Positions 1 through 9,206 of a DNA stretch of 11,223 bases are shown here, one piece after another. The stretch's first letter is position 1. Each line of letters begins with the position of its first letter. The position numbers and the translations under genes were made by a program. This DNA is from Polyrhizophydium stewartii (lineage: Eukaryota > Chytridiomycota > Chytridiomycetes > Rhizophydiales), in assembly GCA_027604665.1 (NCBI GenBank), contig JADGIZ010000605.1, forward strand, positions 1 through 11,223, in the 5' to 3' direction. The notes under the pieces were generated by a model. The model saw only the letters and a list, made by a program, of their open reading frames with translations. It made no database searches and was not told the origin of the DNA.

Positions 1-24
1 CTCCGACAGGCCCAGACCCACAAC

Positions 25-43
25 CACACACACACACACACAC
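25..43. repeat. (CA)n microsatellite in the presumed 5' leader
   Basis: About nine CA dinucleotides in a row lie 20-40 nt upstream of the first ATG of the WD40 gene. This is a simple sequence repeat in the presumed 5' untranslated region or core promoter. No TATA box is visible in the 64 nt available. Confidence 0.85.
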
Positions 44-64
44 GATAGACACTAACCCGCAAAC

Positions 65-3000
65 ATGCCGCTCTACACGGGCACCGAGATAAACCTGCCC
101 AACCTGCGGGTGCCCAGCGCCGCCGCACACATGGCCCGCTTCGCCAAGACGGACGGATACGGCATACGAGGTCTGGCTGGCTGCGCCCCCCCCCCCAACT
201 CTGGCGCTACGGCGCTGCGCCGTCCGCAGCTGACGTCGCGCGGTCACACTCGGCCGCTGTGCAGCCTACGACGCCTCGCTGGGCGGTCGCAACATCCGCG
301 TCGCAAACCGCAAGATCGTCATCACGCTTCTCAAGAAGAGCCTCGCATTCGATGTCGCCGTGAGCTGCTTCGACGTGAACCTCATGGCGGGCATCATGGC
401 CACGTGCGCGGGCAGGGTCATCCATGTGTGGAACGTGGAAACGTACATTCTCAAAAACTCGGTGCGCAGGGCTCGCATCTGTGTGTAACGGGCTTACCGC
501 CTGGCTGCTCACGAGCGCGCATGTTGCCTGCGCCACCACACACATAGCTCGGGAAGAGCGGTGGCAGTCTGCACAAGGGTAAGCGTTCTCAGGTCGCTAC
601 CTTGAAAGCTCAGAGCTGAACCTGCGGCGCGTGTGCGATGGCCAACATGCAGGCACGATCCGCTCGTGCTGCATCAATATTGTCGGCAGCATGATCGTGA
701 CCTCGGGCGACGATAAGCGCATCATCATCTGGAGCGTCGAGAAGTGGCGCGCGCTCAAGTGCGACATGGCCGCACTGACGGAAGTCTTTGCACGCCAGCC
801 TTTTGCGACTGCTGATTCTCATCGACGCGCAGGTCCATCGACGGACACAAGGGCATCGTCTACCAGATCGAGTTCAGCACCGACAGCGAGTACATTTACT
901 CGGCATCCGACGACGGCCGCGTGCTCAAGTGGGACTGGAAGACAGGCGAGCTTGCATCACCCGCGCTTCTTCGGCGTGGATCCGTTGCACAGGCTCTGAC
1001 ACCTCTTGGCGCATGCAGGAACCCTCCTGAACTCGTGCATGCGGCATCCGTTTGCCGTGCGCTCGTTTGATTTCAACTACGAAACGCCCGAGCTTGTCGT
1101 GTGTGGCCGCGGCGACGGCCACGTCACCGTGTGGAACGTGCAGCATTCATTGCGCATCGACAACATCATGCCGGACCCCGAGTGGATGCACCACACAACC
1201 GAGGAGAATCTACTGGCCTGGTCCGACAAGGACAAGAACCATACAGGTGTGGCTTTGCACAAGAAGACGCCTGTGCTGGCTCCTAACCACACGCCTAATG
1301 GCTCGCGTGCAGGATCCATCCTGTGCGTCCGCCTGTCGCCCAACGGCAGGTACCTCGCAACAGGCTCGACGGACCACACGTGCAAGATTTGGAACGTCAC
1401 GTCGTACCGCAAGCACCTCGACACCGTGCAACGCGAGCTGCAGCAGACCGAGGCGTTTCTGCGCAAGCTCAACGGATACATTGATATCTCGGATCCCTCA
1501 TACGACGAGCAGCTCAAGTACCAGGAATTCACGTCGCTCAGAATCGGCGAGGTGCCGCTCAGCTCGGGATACCACGCCGATCTGCGGTGCACGCTGCGTC
1601 ACGATGCACCCGTGCTCTGCGTGCGGTTCACGTGCAACTCAGAGTGCGTTTGACTGGCGCTGTGCGTGCACCGAGTGGTGCCCCGGGGCTGATGCGGGGG
1701 GTTTTGTGGCAGCATCACCGTGACCGGGTCCATGGACTCCACATGCAGGCTGTGGTCGAGTCGCCGCGGCGAGCTGCTGTTCCAGATCAACACACCGGCG
1801 CCAGTGACTTGCATTCAGGTTGACTTGCGCGACTACATCTTTCTTGCGTGCCATAATCGACTGCTCGTAAGTCGGCAGCCTCACCGGTTTGCTTTGCTTG
1901 CGGCCAAGCGTTGCTAACATCCAGGATGGCAGATCTTTGGCATCAAGGCGCTGTTCAAGGAGGACGAGCTGCCGCCTTACTGGTAGGATAATCGTGAATA
2001 CCGGCGGAGTCCGTCATCGGGAGACACTCCAACTTACCGCATTGATGCGATAGGCAGGGCCCGGAGATCAAGAACGTCATCGACAGGATCAAGACCCAGA
2101 GCGATGCGGTCAGTGGTGTGTGCAATGGCATATACCTGCGCTAGCGCTGAAATTGGACGCAAACCTTTAGGGCCGCCGATCCAAGTCTCCCGAGCCTCAG
2201 GAGCCCATGTCGCTGCGAAGTGCGATCAAGGGTGCGGTCAGTGATCCTTGTCCGACGCGGGCTGACCAACAAGTGCCGATGAGCAGATGTCTCCCTCGCC
2301 GAACTGCGCAGGCTCATTGCACACGGACTGGTGCTGCCGCGTTTCCTGGACACGCTGCTGAGTCAATATCGCGAGATCGACGCCAAGCAGCTCGACGCCA
2401 ATCTGCGCCGCGTGCGTATCGCCACACGGCGAGCTGCCAAGGCGAGCTTGGCGCGCGCAGCTTACAAAGGCGTGGTTCTTGGCAGCACAACCTTGTCGGA
2501 CGCCAGGTATTGCGGCTCATGATCACCAGCAAGTTCCACCCGCGCGACATCCTCAAGGCACTCGCGACCAAAGGGAATACGTCTGTGCTGTACTCGCTCA
2601 TCTCGCATGCAAGTGGATTTGCCACTCCGTCTGTAAAATTACACAGGCATGCTGAGATGTCCTGCCGCTCCGCAGGGAAGCCCCATCACCGGGTATATGC
2701 TCAAGCTCGGTTTTGCACAGACCGACGAGGAGCGAGGTGGAGGCGACTATCAATGGTTTCTGGACTTCAAGGTTTGCTTGGCTAACCAACCCAACGCACA
2801 GACAAAACCATGATCCAGCTGGACTATCGCGACTTCCAGCCGCCCTCGCAGGCCGGCACTGCGGATCGCCACATGAGTGCGTTGCACTGCTTGTACATAT
2901 CTGCCGAAACAAGCTGAATCTGATTTTGGATCGACTGCAGTGCGTCGGCCGCACGGCGACTTTGACTACGACAAGTGGTGGCAGGGATGGTATAAGTCGC

Positions 3001-4031
3001 AAGAGGGCGAGGAAGAGGAGGAGGAAGAGGACGACGAAGACGAGCTGGCGATTATGCGGCCGCAAACCCAGCCGCGCGGCAAGATCCTGCATTTCATTCC
3101 GTCCGAGCAGATGAAGCTTCTCAAAGGTGCGTCGGCGCTGCGGCTCCAAGATGCTTCTAGTCGGCCGGCTGACGAGCGCCGTGGTGCAGATCTGCATGCC
3201 AGTCGCGACGTCAAGCCCATCTTCCTGCGCCAGCTTGCGATCGAGAAGGAGGAAGGCCACATGTTCCCCAACTTTGACCCCCAGGACGATGTCGTGGACT
3301 CGAGAGTGAGAAGCGCGAGTATGGTCTGTGCGCGGCAATGTCGGCAGCACTTGCTGACGCACATGCGCTGCAGCCGATTGTGCCCAAGCACGCCATCAAG
3401 AGACAGGGCGTGCGCTTCAACGAGACGCAAGTGGTGTCGCCTGGCTTGCTGCGCGCATCTGACCGCGGACTGACCGCATGATCCGCAGGATTGTCGGCGT
3501 TAGCAAAGGGGCGAGACGCTCGACAGTGGCGCGTGTGGGTCCTTCGCTACGTACGGCGACTTGCGAGACTGGTTCATATCATGCTCACGCTGCACCGTCC
3601 CTCGCCTCCCAGCGCCGCGACGACGGACCCGCTCCCGTGCCGCTCTCTGAATACGCAGGCTGGAAAGGCTCACTCAGCAGCTCACGGACGCTGTTCAAGC
3701 CGGAGCGGTACTTTCAGACGCGCGGCCTCAACGTCATGTTCGGGCGACCGAGCGAATACGACTATCGCATGATCCTGCCAGGCCCCAACGGACTCGATGC
3801 GCACGGCCTGGTGTTCTCGGAGCCTATTCTGATACGCGAGTCGCAAGGACAGGTATGGCTGGCGTGCAGCATCCGAGGCGTGCACGGCTAACTTTGAGGG
3901 CGGGGCAGGACGACCGCGTGCAGCTGGTGGTCGGCGCGCCAGAGAGCGTGGCAGACGGCACCGTCGAGGAGCGCGAGCCCGAGGAGACCGTCAAGGTACA
4001 GTTCAATCAAGAACCAGCGGAGCAGCAGTGA
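65..4031 (+). CDS. WD40-repeat protein with uncharacterised C-terminal half, about 20 exons
   Basis: Likely scaffold or adaptor; I do not recognise the family. Exons: 65-170, 265-461, 616-758, 833-945, 1019-1246, 1313-1643, 1713-1866, 1933-1982, 2054-2108, 2171-2231, 2287-2411, 2507-2608, 2676-2736, 2802-2876, 2941-3126, 3190-3305, 3374-3430, 3504-3534, 3659-3852, 3909-4031. Together they give 2508 nt (835 residues plus stop) with matching phases. Residues about 40-425 carry WD40 blades, with the signatures VWNVE, IIIWSVEKW, VLKWDWKTG, VTVWNVQ, CKIWNV and CRLWSS. A charged, coiled-coil-like insert (HLDTVQRELQQTEAF) lies between blades near residue 290-310. The C-terminal half (about 440-835) contains a helical segment (LAELRRLIAHGLVLPRFLDT), a run of Glu/Asp near residues 622-634 and a segment with WKGSLSSSRTLFKPERYF. 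The start is the first ATG. Introns 946-1018 and 2609-2675 need GC donors. The 461/616, 3430/3504 and 3534/3659 junctions are least certain. No membrane segment or signal peptide is seen, so a cytosolic or nuclear site is inferred. Confidence 0.8.
186..196. repeat. Poly-C run of 11 in WD40 intron 1
   Basis: Eleven consecutive C residues lie inside the inferred first intron (171-264). This is a likely slippage-prone site. It sits just after an unusual donor that reads GTCTGG. Confidence 0.8.
946..1018 (+). other. Probable GC-AG intron (WD40 gene, intron 4)
   Basis: Splicing ACAG|GCGAGC to GCAG|GAACC gives WKTG-TLLNSC, which restores a normal WD40 blade end (WDWKTG) in frame, and the intron is 73 nt. 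The only GT donor in compatible phase, at 976, would leave a 43-nt intron and insert extra residues. A CTGAC branch-like motif precedes the acceptor. Confidence 0.65.
2609..2675 (+). other. Probable GC-AG intron (WD40 gene, intron 12)
   Basis: The donor is CAT|GCAAGT, which matches the GC-donor consensus from the GC onwards. The acceptor is CGCAG|GGAAGC, the phase is 0 on both sides and the length is 67 nt. The alternative GT donors at 2613 and 2633 either break the frame or leave a 43-nt intron. Confidence 0.6.
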
Positions 4032-4101
4032 TGCATCCGCAACGGCGGGCGGTGGTACACGGAGCGGGCGGCGCGTCTTGGATAAACTGCGACCCACAGC
4101 C
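4032..4101. other. 70-nt convergent intergenic spacer
   Basis: This is the whole gap between the WD40 stop and the dehydrogenase stop on the opposite strand. I see no AATAAA hexamer on either strand here, so the two 3' UTRs must either be tiny or overlap the neighbouring gene in antisense. Confidence 0.8.
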
Positions 4102-5120
4102 TTACTTTTGTTCGCGATGGAAGTGGTAAACCGATGCCTGGTTGGTCGGGAAGATCTGCATGGTCGAGATCTGGACGTGCGGGCGGCGGCTGGTGGCAAA
4201 CACAATCGCCTGCAGGAGCGAGTCGTCAGCATTCCAGGCACGACAGCAGCAGCGGCATCTCGTCGGCATGCGCACCTCGGCAATGTCCTCGCCCGAGAGC
4301 GGCGTGAGGCCGGCGTACGGCCCCGCAGCGCGCTCCTTGTCGCCGCCGAAGCGGATCAGCGAGAACTCGGTCTCGACCAGACCCGGGTCGATGCTGGTGA
4401 CGTTGATGGGCGTCGAGACGAGCTCCATGCGCAGCGCGCGGGTGATGGCGTCGACGGCATGCTTGGTGCCGCAATAGATGCTGCCGCCCGGGTACGCCTG
4501 CGTGCCGGCCACGCTGCTGAGGTTAACGATGTGGCCCGAGTTTCGCTTCTTCATGATCGGCAGAACGGCCTGGGTCACGTTGATCAGGCCCTTGACGTTG
4601 GTGTCGAACATGGTGTCGACGGCCTCGGGGGCGACCGTCTCGACGGGGTCAACGCCAATCACCAGGCCTGCGCACGTGCACGAGAGATGCCGCGGCGCCG
4701 GCGTGTCAGCAACTCGGGCGTGTGGGCTGGCGGACACGCGACCACAGGCCGCACCGGCGTTGTTGACGAGCACGTCGACGTTGCGGAACTCCTCGGGCAG
4801 GCCCTCGATGGCCGAGAAGACCTGCTTGCGGTCGCGCACGTCCATGGCCACGGGCAGCACGCGCACCGACGGGTGCTGTGCCTTGAGCTCCTTGGCCAGC
4901 GACGCCAGCCGGTCCACGCGGCGGGCCGTCAAGATCAGGTGCGCGCCAGCGCGGGCGTACTCGCGGGCGCACGCCTCGCCGATGCCGGCCGAGGCGCCGG
5001 TGCTGTGCAGGCGCAGCGGCGTCTGGTCAGTGCTGCTCGTCGCCGCCGTCGCCGCGGCCTGGGCACTGCGCCGCGCCGTGCTCACATGAGAACGGCCTTG
5101 CCGAGAAGTCTGGAGGCCAT
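4102..5120 (-). CDS. NADP(H)-dependent short-chain dehydrogenase, YMR226C/YdfG type
   Basis: Cytosolic oxidoreductase of the classical SDR family. Its closest recognisable relative is yeast YMR226C, an NADP+-dependent dehydrogenase of L-allo-threonine, serine and related 3-hydroxy acids. Exons on the minus strand: 5120-5086, 5002-4755, 4667-4276, 4209-4102, giving 783 nt (260 residues plus stop), close to the yeast length. The sequence starts MASRLLGKAVLI and runs straight into TGASAGIG (residues 13-20), the Rossmann dinucleotide motif, which is split by intron 1. NNAG is at 92-95 and is split by intron 2. Catalytic residues are Ser146 (VNLSSVAG), Tyr159 and Lys163 (YCGTK). DPGLVETEFSL and the terminal IFPTNQAS are family signatures. 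The Arg pair after LTA suggests NADP preference. Introns are 83, 87 and 66 nt with GTG donors and CAG acceptors; introns 2 and 3 keep the frame and contain no stop. The fold is certain; the substrate is inferred. Confidence 0.95.
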
Positions 5121-5134
5121 TGAGCTGTGGGGCA
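5121..5134 (-). repeat. Direct repeat copy 1, touching the SDR start codon
   Basis: The 14-mer TGAGCTGTGGGGCA (plus-strand reading) occurs here and again at 5188-5201. The match extends to 17 nt with one mismatch. On the gene strand it reads TGCCCCACAGCTCA and runs directly into the ATG, so it could be a leader element or a 5'-UTR splice acceptor (CACAG). Confidence 0.7.
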
Positions 5135-5158
5135 GCTAAACGAACGAACGAAGAGAGG

Positions 5159-5164
5159 TTTATT
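5159..5164 (-). promoter_or_regulatory. AATAAA/TATA-like element upstream of the SDR gene
   Basis: On the minus strand the sequence reads CCTTAATAAACC, about 40 nt before the SDR ATG and about 195 nt after the receptor stop. It could be a TATA-like core promoter element for the dehydrogenase or a distal poly(A) signal for the receptor. The sequence alone does not decide between them. Confidence 0.35.
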
Positions 5165-5187
5165 AAGGAGCGAGGCGGCCGACTTCC

Positions 5188-5201
5188 TGAGCTGTGGGGC
5201 A
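5188..5201 (-). repeat. Direct repeat copy 2 in the SDR upstream region
   Basis: Second copy of the TGAGCTGTGGGGCA element, 67 nt from copy 1. The two copies flank the AATAAA/TATA-like site within the 238-nt spacer between receptor and dehydrogenase (5121-5358). I see nothing else of note in that spacer. Confidence 0.7.
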
Positions 5202-5357
5202 ACTTGCGGAATCGACGGCCGCGCCAGACCCTGGTCTCCGGCTGCCGCCAGACACAGAAGCACAGTGCCATCATAGCCGTGGCTTGGCTGAGATCGGGCG
5301 TCCGCCTCACTCACATCCAGATCGTCGCATCATCTGCGTGCACTTCCCGAGAGCTTC

Positions 5358-5363
5358 TTTATT
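5358..5363 (-). terminator. AATAAA poly(A)-type hexamer overlapping the receptor stop
   Basis: The last codons of the receptor read GCC AAA TAA A on the minus strand, so a canonical AATAAA hexamer overlaps the TAA stop. If used, the 3' UTR would be only a few tens of nucleotides. This fits the short spacer before the dehydrogenase and weakly supports the inferred C-terminal exon. Confidence 0.4.
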
Positions 5364-8300
5364 TGGCAACGAGAGCCTCGGTGATGATCCTGCCGCGGTC
5401 GAGTGGCTGCTGTGCACGATGAGAGCTCCCCGCGTGCGCCTGGCAGAGCGCGCGGCCGACCGCATCGATCCACGCGCGCATCTGGGATCGGCTCGTGTCA
5501 GCAAGGGTCTCTCGATAGCCGGGCAGATGGCGACAGCACCTTGGCCAGATTCGGAAACTGCACCAGCATCGCGCCGGTTTCAAAGCTCATCTCGCACGTC
5601 GCGTATCTGTTGTTCGCTATCGAGTGCGGCCGTATGCTCTTGATGTTCTTGACCATTGCAAAGTGGATATCCTGGTCGTGGGGGCCGTTGTTGAGCTCCA
5701 TGTCAACCCGCGGCACCATCGGCCATGCGGCTCAGGGCATGCTGACCTGCGGATGCCTGAGGCTGAAGAAGCGCAGCGCACCGACCGGAGCAGGGATAAG
5801 CGTGAGAACAGAGGCGCGCCACTGGGGGAATACTCGCCCCTCGCAGATCAAGGCTGCCCGAGCGTTAGCGAGCAGCCCAGGGGCTTTGCGAGCATGGCGG
5901 CATTCTTGATTCGTCGCACCCTTTGTGCTGACAGTGCACTCATGTGGACGCAGTTCCGCTAGAACCGCGAAATCCGCATTGCCGATCTCTAGCTTGACCG
6001 AGCTACTCTCACTTGAGTGCCTGGAGCGATTCAACGGTTTCTGCAACTTCCGATTCACGATGCGCTGCTCAGGCATCGCGAGCCGCATCTGGATTTGGTC
6101 GCGCACCGTCTTGTAGATTCGCCGCCAAAGCATGAAATACCCGGCCACTCCGACGGTGACTATCGACAGGCAAAATTCTTGAGTGATTTGGGAGATCCCG
6201 GACGAAGGAGTCGTGAATCGTGCAATGCCGACCCCGATGTTGAGAGTCACGACCAACAGGGTAATATGAGCATTTAGGCTGTCGTTGAGCTGCTTGGGCA
6301 AGTTGCCGTTCATGGCCACGAGAACGCCGGCGCATATTGCTACGATGAGCATAAGCGCGAAGCCAATATCGATCCACGGATGCGATTCCGGCGGGCTCTT
6401 GCAAACCCATTTGTACGTGTCCGAGTCGTCAATGTAAACGAGCTGGCTCTTTGATGGCGCCTTCCACGTCACAAACATGAATGGCGTCTACTCGCGAGGC
6501 TTGTCAGAGTGGTGCTGTATCGGAAGCTTTGGGCGTACACCTACACAAGCGACTGCCGTGAGGATGGCCGAGAATAACGCGACGTTCTTGGCTGCCAGCA
6601 TCCACTCGAGCGTTTTGGATCGAGTTCTCATGGCCAAGCGAAAAATGAAGAAGAGCTGCAGGTTCTGTGGTCACATGTAGTCAGCCAAATGGAAAGGCGG
6701 GATACATACTCGCTCACAGGGCCGTCAACCTTGACCAGAATTGTGATGATCAGAAGCATTGTGCCAAACGGCGCAAGCCAAAGCTGTATTGCGCAGGAGA
6801 CTGGCTTGTGCTTGCCAATCAATGCGATTGGGCTGCTCTGGATCAGACCAAGACTGATCTGCTCATCAAACCTCGCTCGCGTTAGTTGCTGATGCTCGTT
6901 GCCGAGCAGAACTCGAAATATCACAAGGATCTCACCGCAATGGCAATCATTGCCGAGGGGCACATTGGCCGCAGCTGCGATGAGTTGCGCGCGAGCCAGA
7001 CAAATACAGCCGTCGCAGTGCACGACATAGACATGATAACGCAAATACCTCCAATTTCCAAGTTTGCAATGTCAACTCGCTTTGAATCTTGCGCATTCAA
7101 AAAGGTGGCGGACGTACCGACGATCGCGCGGGTAAATGCCCAGTCCCAAGACACAAAGTCCTCGTCTGCCAGTGGATAATCAATAGGCGTGTCTGAGAAG
7201 TCTCGGACGCCGGCCCTTGGCGCTGAGCGTCAGTTGATATGCATAAATATCAAGAAGACCAATATAAGACGCACCATAAAAACTGGCCTTTGTCGACGAC
7301 AAGAGACGAATTGAGTGTTGTCGCATTCAGCAAAATTATGGCAGCCTTGACTGTGCCGCCGATACTGAACGATGTGCCCGTGAATTGCAGCAAGATCATC
7401 TTTTCTCGAAGGGGATCGCCATTGCTCTGGAACATGCTGACGCCAGAAATTGCTTGGAGCCGCGATGCAGCACCGATTATCTTGCCAAGACTAACTTGCG
7501 AGTCAAGCAAACCATTCGCCAGTGCGCGTGCAGTTGAATTTGATTCAGTGATGATCTGCCGCGCAGCGGTTAGGAGGCGGACCCGAATTCGTCCTTTGCT
7601 CAAGACAAACCTCATCAAATGCGTACGCAGTCGCCCATACTGCATCGTAGGCGCTGGTTACAAACAGCGACGGCTGATTGTCTGTCCCAGGGTCGTCGAG
7701 GAACAGGCTTCCTGGGTAGTCTTGCTGTGACGCATCGGTCTGTGACATATTAATATCCGTGTACATGCCTGTCTCGCGAGCGAGCGCTTCGGCCAGCCTC
7801 TCCCTGAATCTGTCCGTCCAAGCGCACACAACGGGATCTTGTGCAATGAACTGGTTTTCGCTTGTAATCAAGGAGACCCCTCGCATGATTTTTGGGTCGA
7901 GAGCCACATCTGAGTCTCTGGTCAGCACCGATCAACAAATATTGGATCGACTCTGTGCGAATTACCCCAGCGCTGCGAGATCGTCATGTCGTACACAGAG
8001 ATGAACTGGTTTGTCGCCCACACTGCAGAGGGATCGTTCGATCAGCTCCGGTCGCTGTCTCCGTGGGCACTGCAACATCCTGGCACACCATAGTCTCGCC
8101 CCACGAGTCCGGTTTGGTTTGCAGCGAGCATGATATCAATCATCTGCGCTGCATCGATGCATGCGACAAAGATTCGCAGTCGTGACGCCTTGAGGAACTC
8201 GAACGGCTGTCGTATTTGCGGGTAGTATAGCCGCGAGATCGCTGGGTTGTAGGCCGGAATCAAGACATTTGCAAGAATGTTGATGCCGCTCTCGGAAAAC

Positions 8301-9206
8301 ATGCTAAAGTACATTGCCCTGAGATCTGGTAATATACCAGTGTTGCTGACAACTAGCCCAACCTTGCTCCAGCCAAAGTACTTGAAATGCGATATGGATG
8401 CCCTTGCAGACTGAGCGAAGCTATGCGTGTATCGAAAGAAGAGCGGAAACCTATCCGTGAGTCGAAGCCGAGGCAGATTAGCGCTGGCCGCGGCTGCATG
8501 TTCATGCCAGCGACAAGACACCTGGTCTTGTCGCTCAAGACAGGCGCCGAGGAGAGCGTCGACACAAACGGAATCTGTGTGGTGGTCAACATCGCACCGC
8601 GTATTCTGAGGTTGAAAGCCGAGGGAATCCGATGTGGCATTCAGAGGCGACTCACGTTTGGGCAGACGATTGTGGTGGCGTACGTCGTGCTGCTGCGCAG
8701 ATTGCCCGCAAGGAAGCTGAAGTTGCGCGAGTCGCAGATGTCGACCGCCTTGTCATAGATCGCGGCGAGCTGGGACATGGGCGGCAGGGTGACGCGCTGG
8801 ACGTTGAGTGTCGCACCCGGCAGCAGGGTGGAGAGGTTATTGATTTCGAGTGCCGCCATGCGCATGCCTGCTCGCCAGAACCCGGGCGGTATTCGCGGAC
8901 CCCGCGCGACCGTCAGCCGAGTCTCCGACGCGGCCTTTGGTGGCGACCGCGGATGTGTTTACCGAAAAACTGCTGGTCGGGGCGGTAGGGATAGCCATCG
9001 CTCAGCACCGCGACGGCGAGGACGGCGTCGGACTTGTTGTCCGCGCGGATGGCCGGGCCTCCTCCAGCGCCTGTGGCAGCCGCTGCGACCAGCGCAAGCG
9101 CGGCCATGACGCCGGAGGCTGTAAGAAGGATCATTGAGCAAGCGGAAGCGACGAAAAGCAGCAGAGACAAGGAAACCCCTGGAGATGAATGAATGAAAAC
9201 GTTCAT
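5359..9206 (-). CDS. Class C (GABA-B/mGluR-like) GPCR with C-terminal PH domain
   Basis: Plasma-membrane receptor predicted to bind a small ligand and signal through a heterotrimeric G protein. Minus-strand exons: 9206-8963, 8867-8656, 8574-8522, 8450-8089, 8022-7966, 7909-7611, 7555-7275, 7215-7118, 7048-6936, 6858-6718, 6664-6545, 6487-5920, 5853-5747, 5695-5540, 5481-5359. They give 2934 nt, 977 residues, all in phase. Order: hydrophobic signal region (1-48); Venus-flytrap domain (about 58-520) with FVSTLSSAPVLSDKTRF, YFGWSKVGLVVSN and AYDAVWATAYAFDE; seven membrane spans near 533-560, 565-592, 595-617, 646-668, 697-719, 731-751 and 762-782. Cys595 (start of TM3) and Cys689 (loop 2) match the class C disulfide. 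A Ser-rich linker (about 800-848) leads to a PH-like fold (about 850-950) ending in a helix with Trp941. No cysteine-rich domain is seen, which favours the GABA-B type over mGluR. The first ATG is used; Met25 (9134) is an alternative start. Introns are 51-95 nt. The 7275/7215 junction uses a CAAG acceptor and is less certain. Confidence 0.88.
5481..5853 (-). other. PH-domain-encoding exons of the receptor tail
   Basis: Exons 13-15 (5853-5747, 5695-5540, 5481-5359) read as a PH fold. An opening strand pair has GRVFPQWRASVLTLIP and ALRFFSLRHPQ. Middle strands follow with IHFAMVKNIKSIRP and YATCEMSFETGAMLVQF. The final helix has MRAWIDAVGRAL with the near-invariant PH tryptophan. The splice junctions that create this order keep phase and have branch-like CTAAC, TTGAC and CTGAC motifs. 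Residues that would bind phosphoinositides cannot be judged; the first strand pair has only one Arg in the loop-facing region, so lipid binding is unproven. Confidence 0.7.

Noticed and set aside
2737..2801. Coding reading GGGDYQWFLDFK as part of a WD40-gene exon
   Set aside because: Using it would leave a 31-nt intron and a phase mismatch. Treating 2737-2801 as a 65-nt intron with a CTAAC branch site restores phase.
3001..3052. GAGGAAGAGG-type purine tract as a simple repeat
   Set aside because: It encodes the acidic Glu/Asp run of the WD40 protein in frame; it is coding low complexity rather than a separate element.
4078..5139. A 353-codon open frame on the plus strand across the dehydrogenase
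   Set aside because: It is a mirror of the SDR exons and of its introns; composition is Arg/Ala/Gly/Val-rich with no motifs, and the opposite strand gives a full SDR with catalytic residues.
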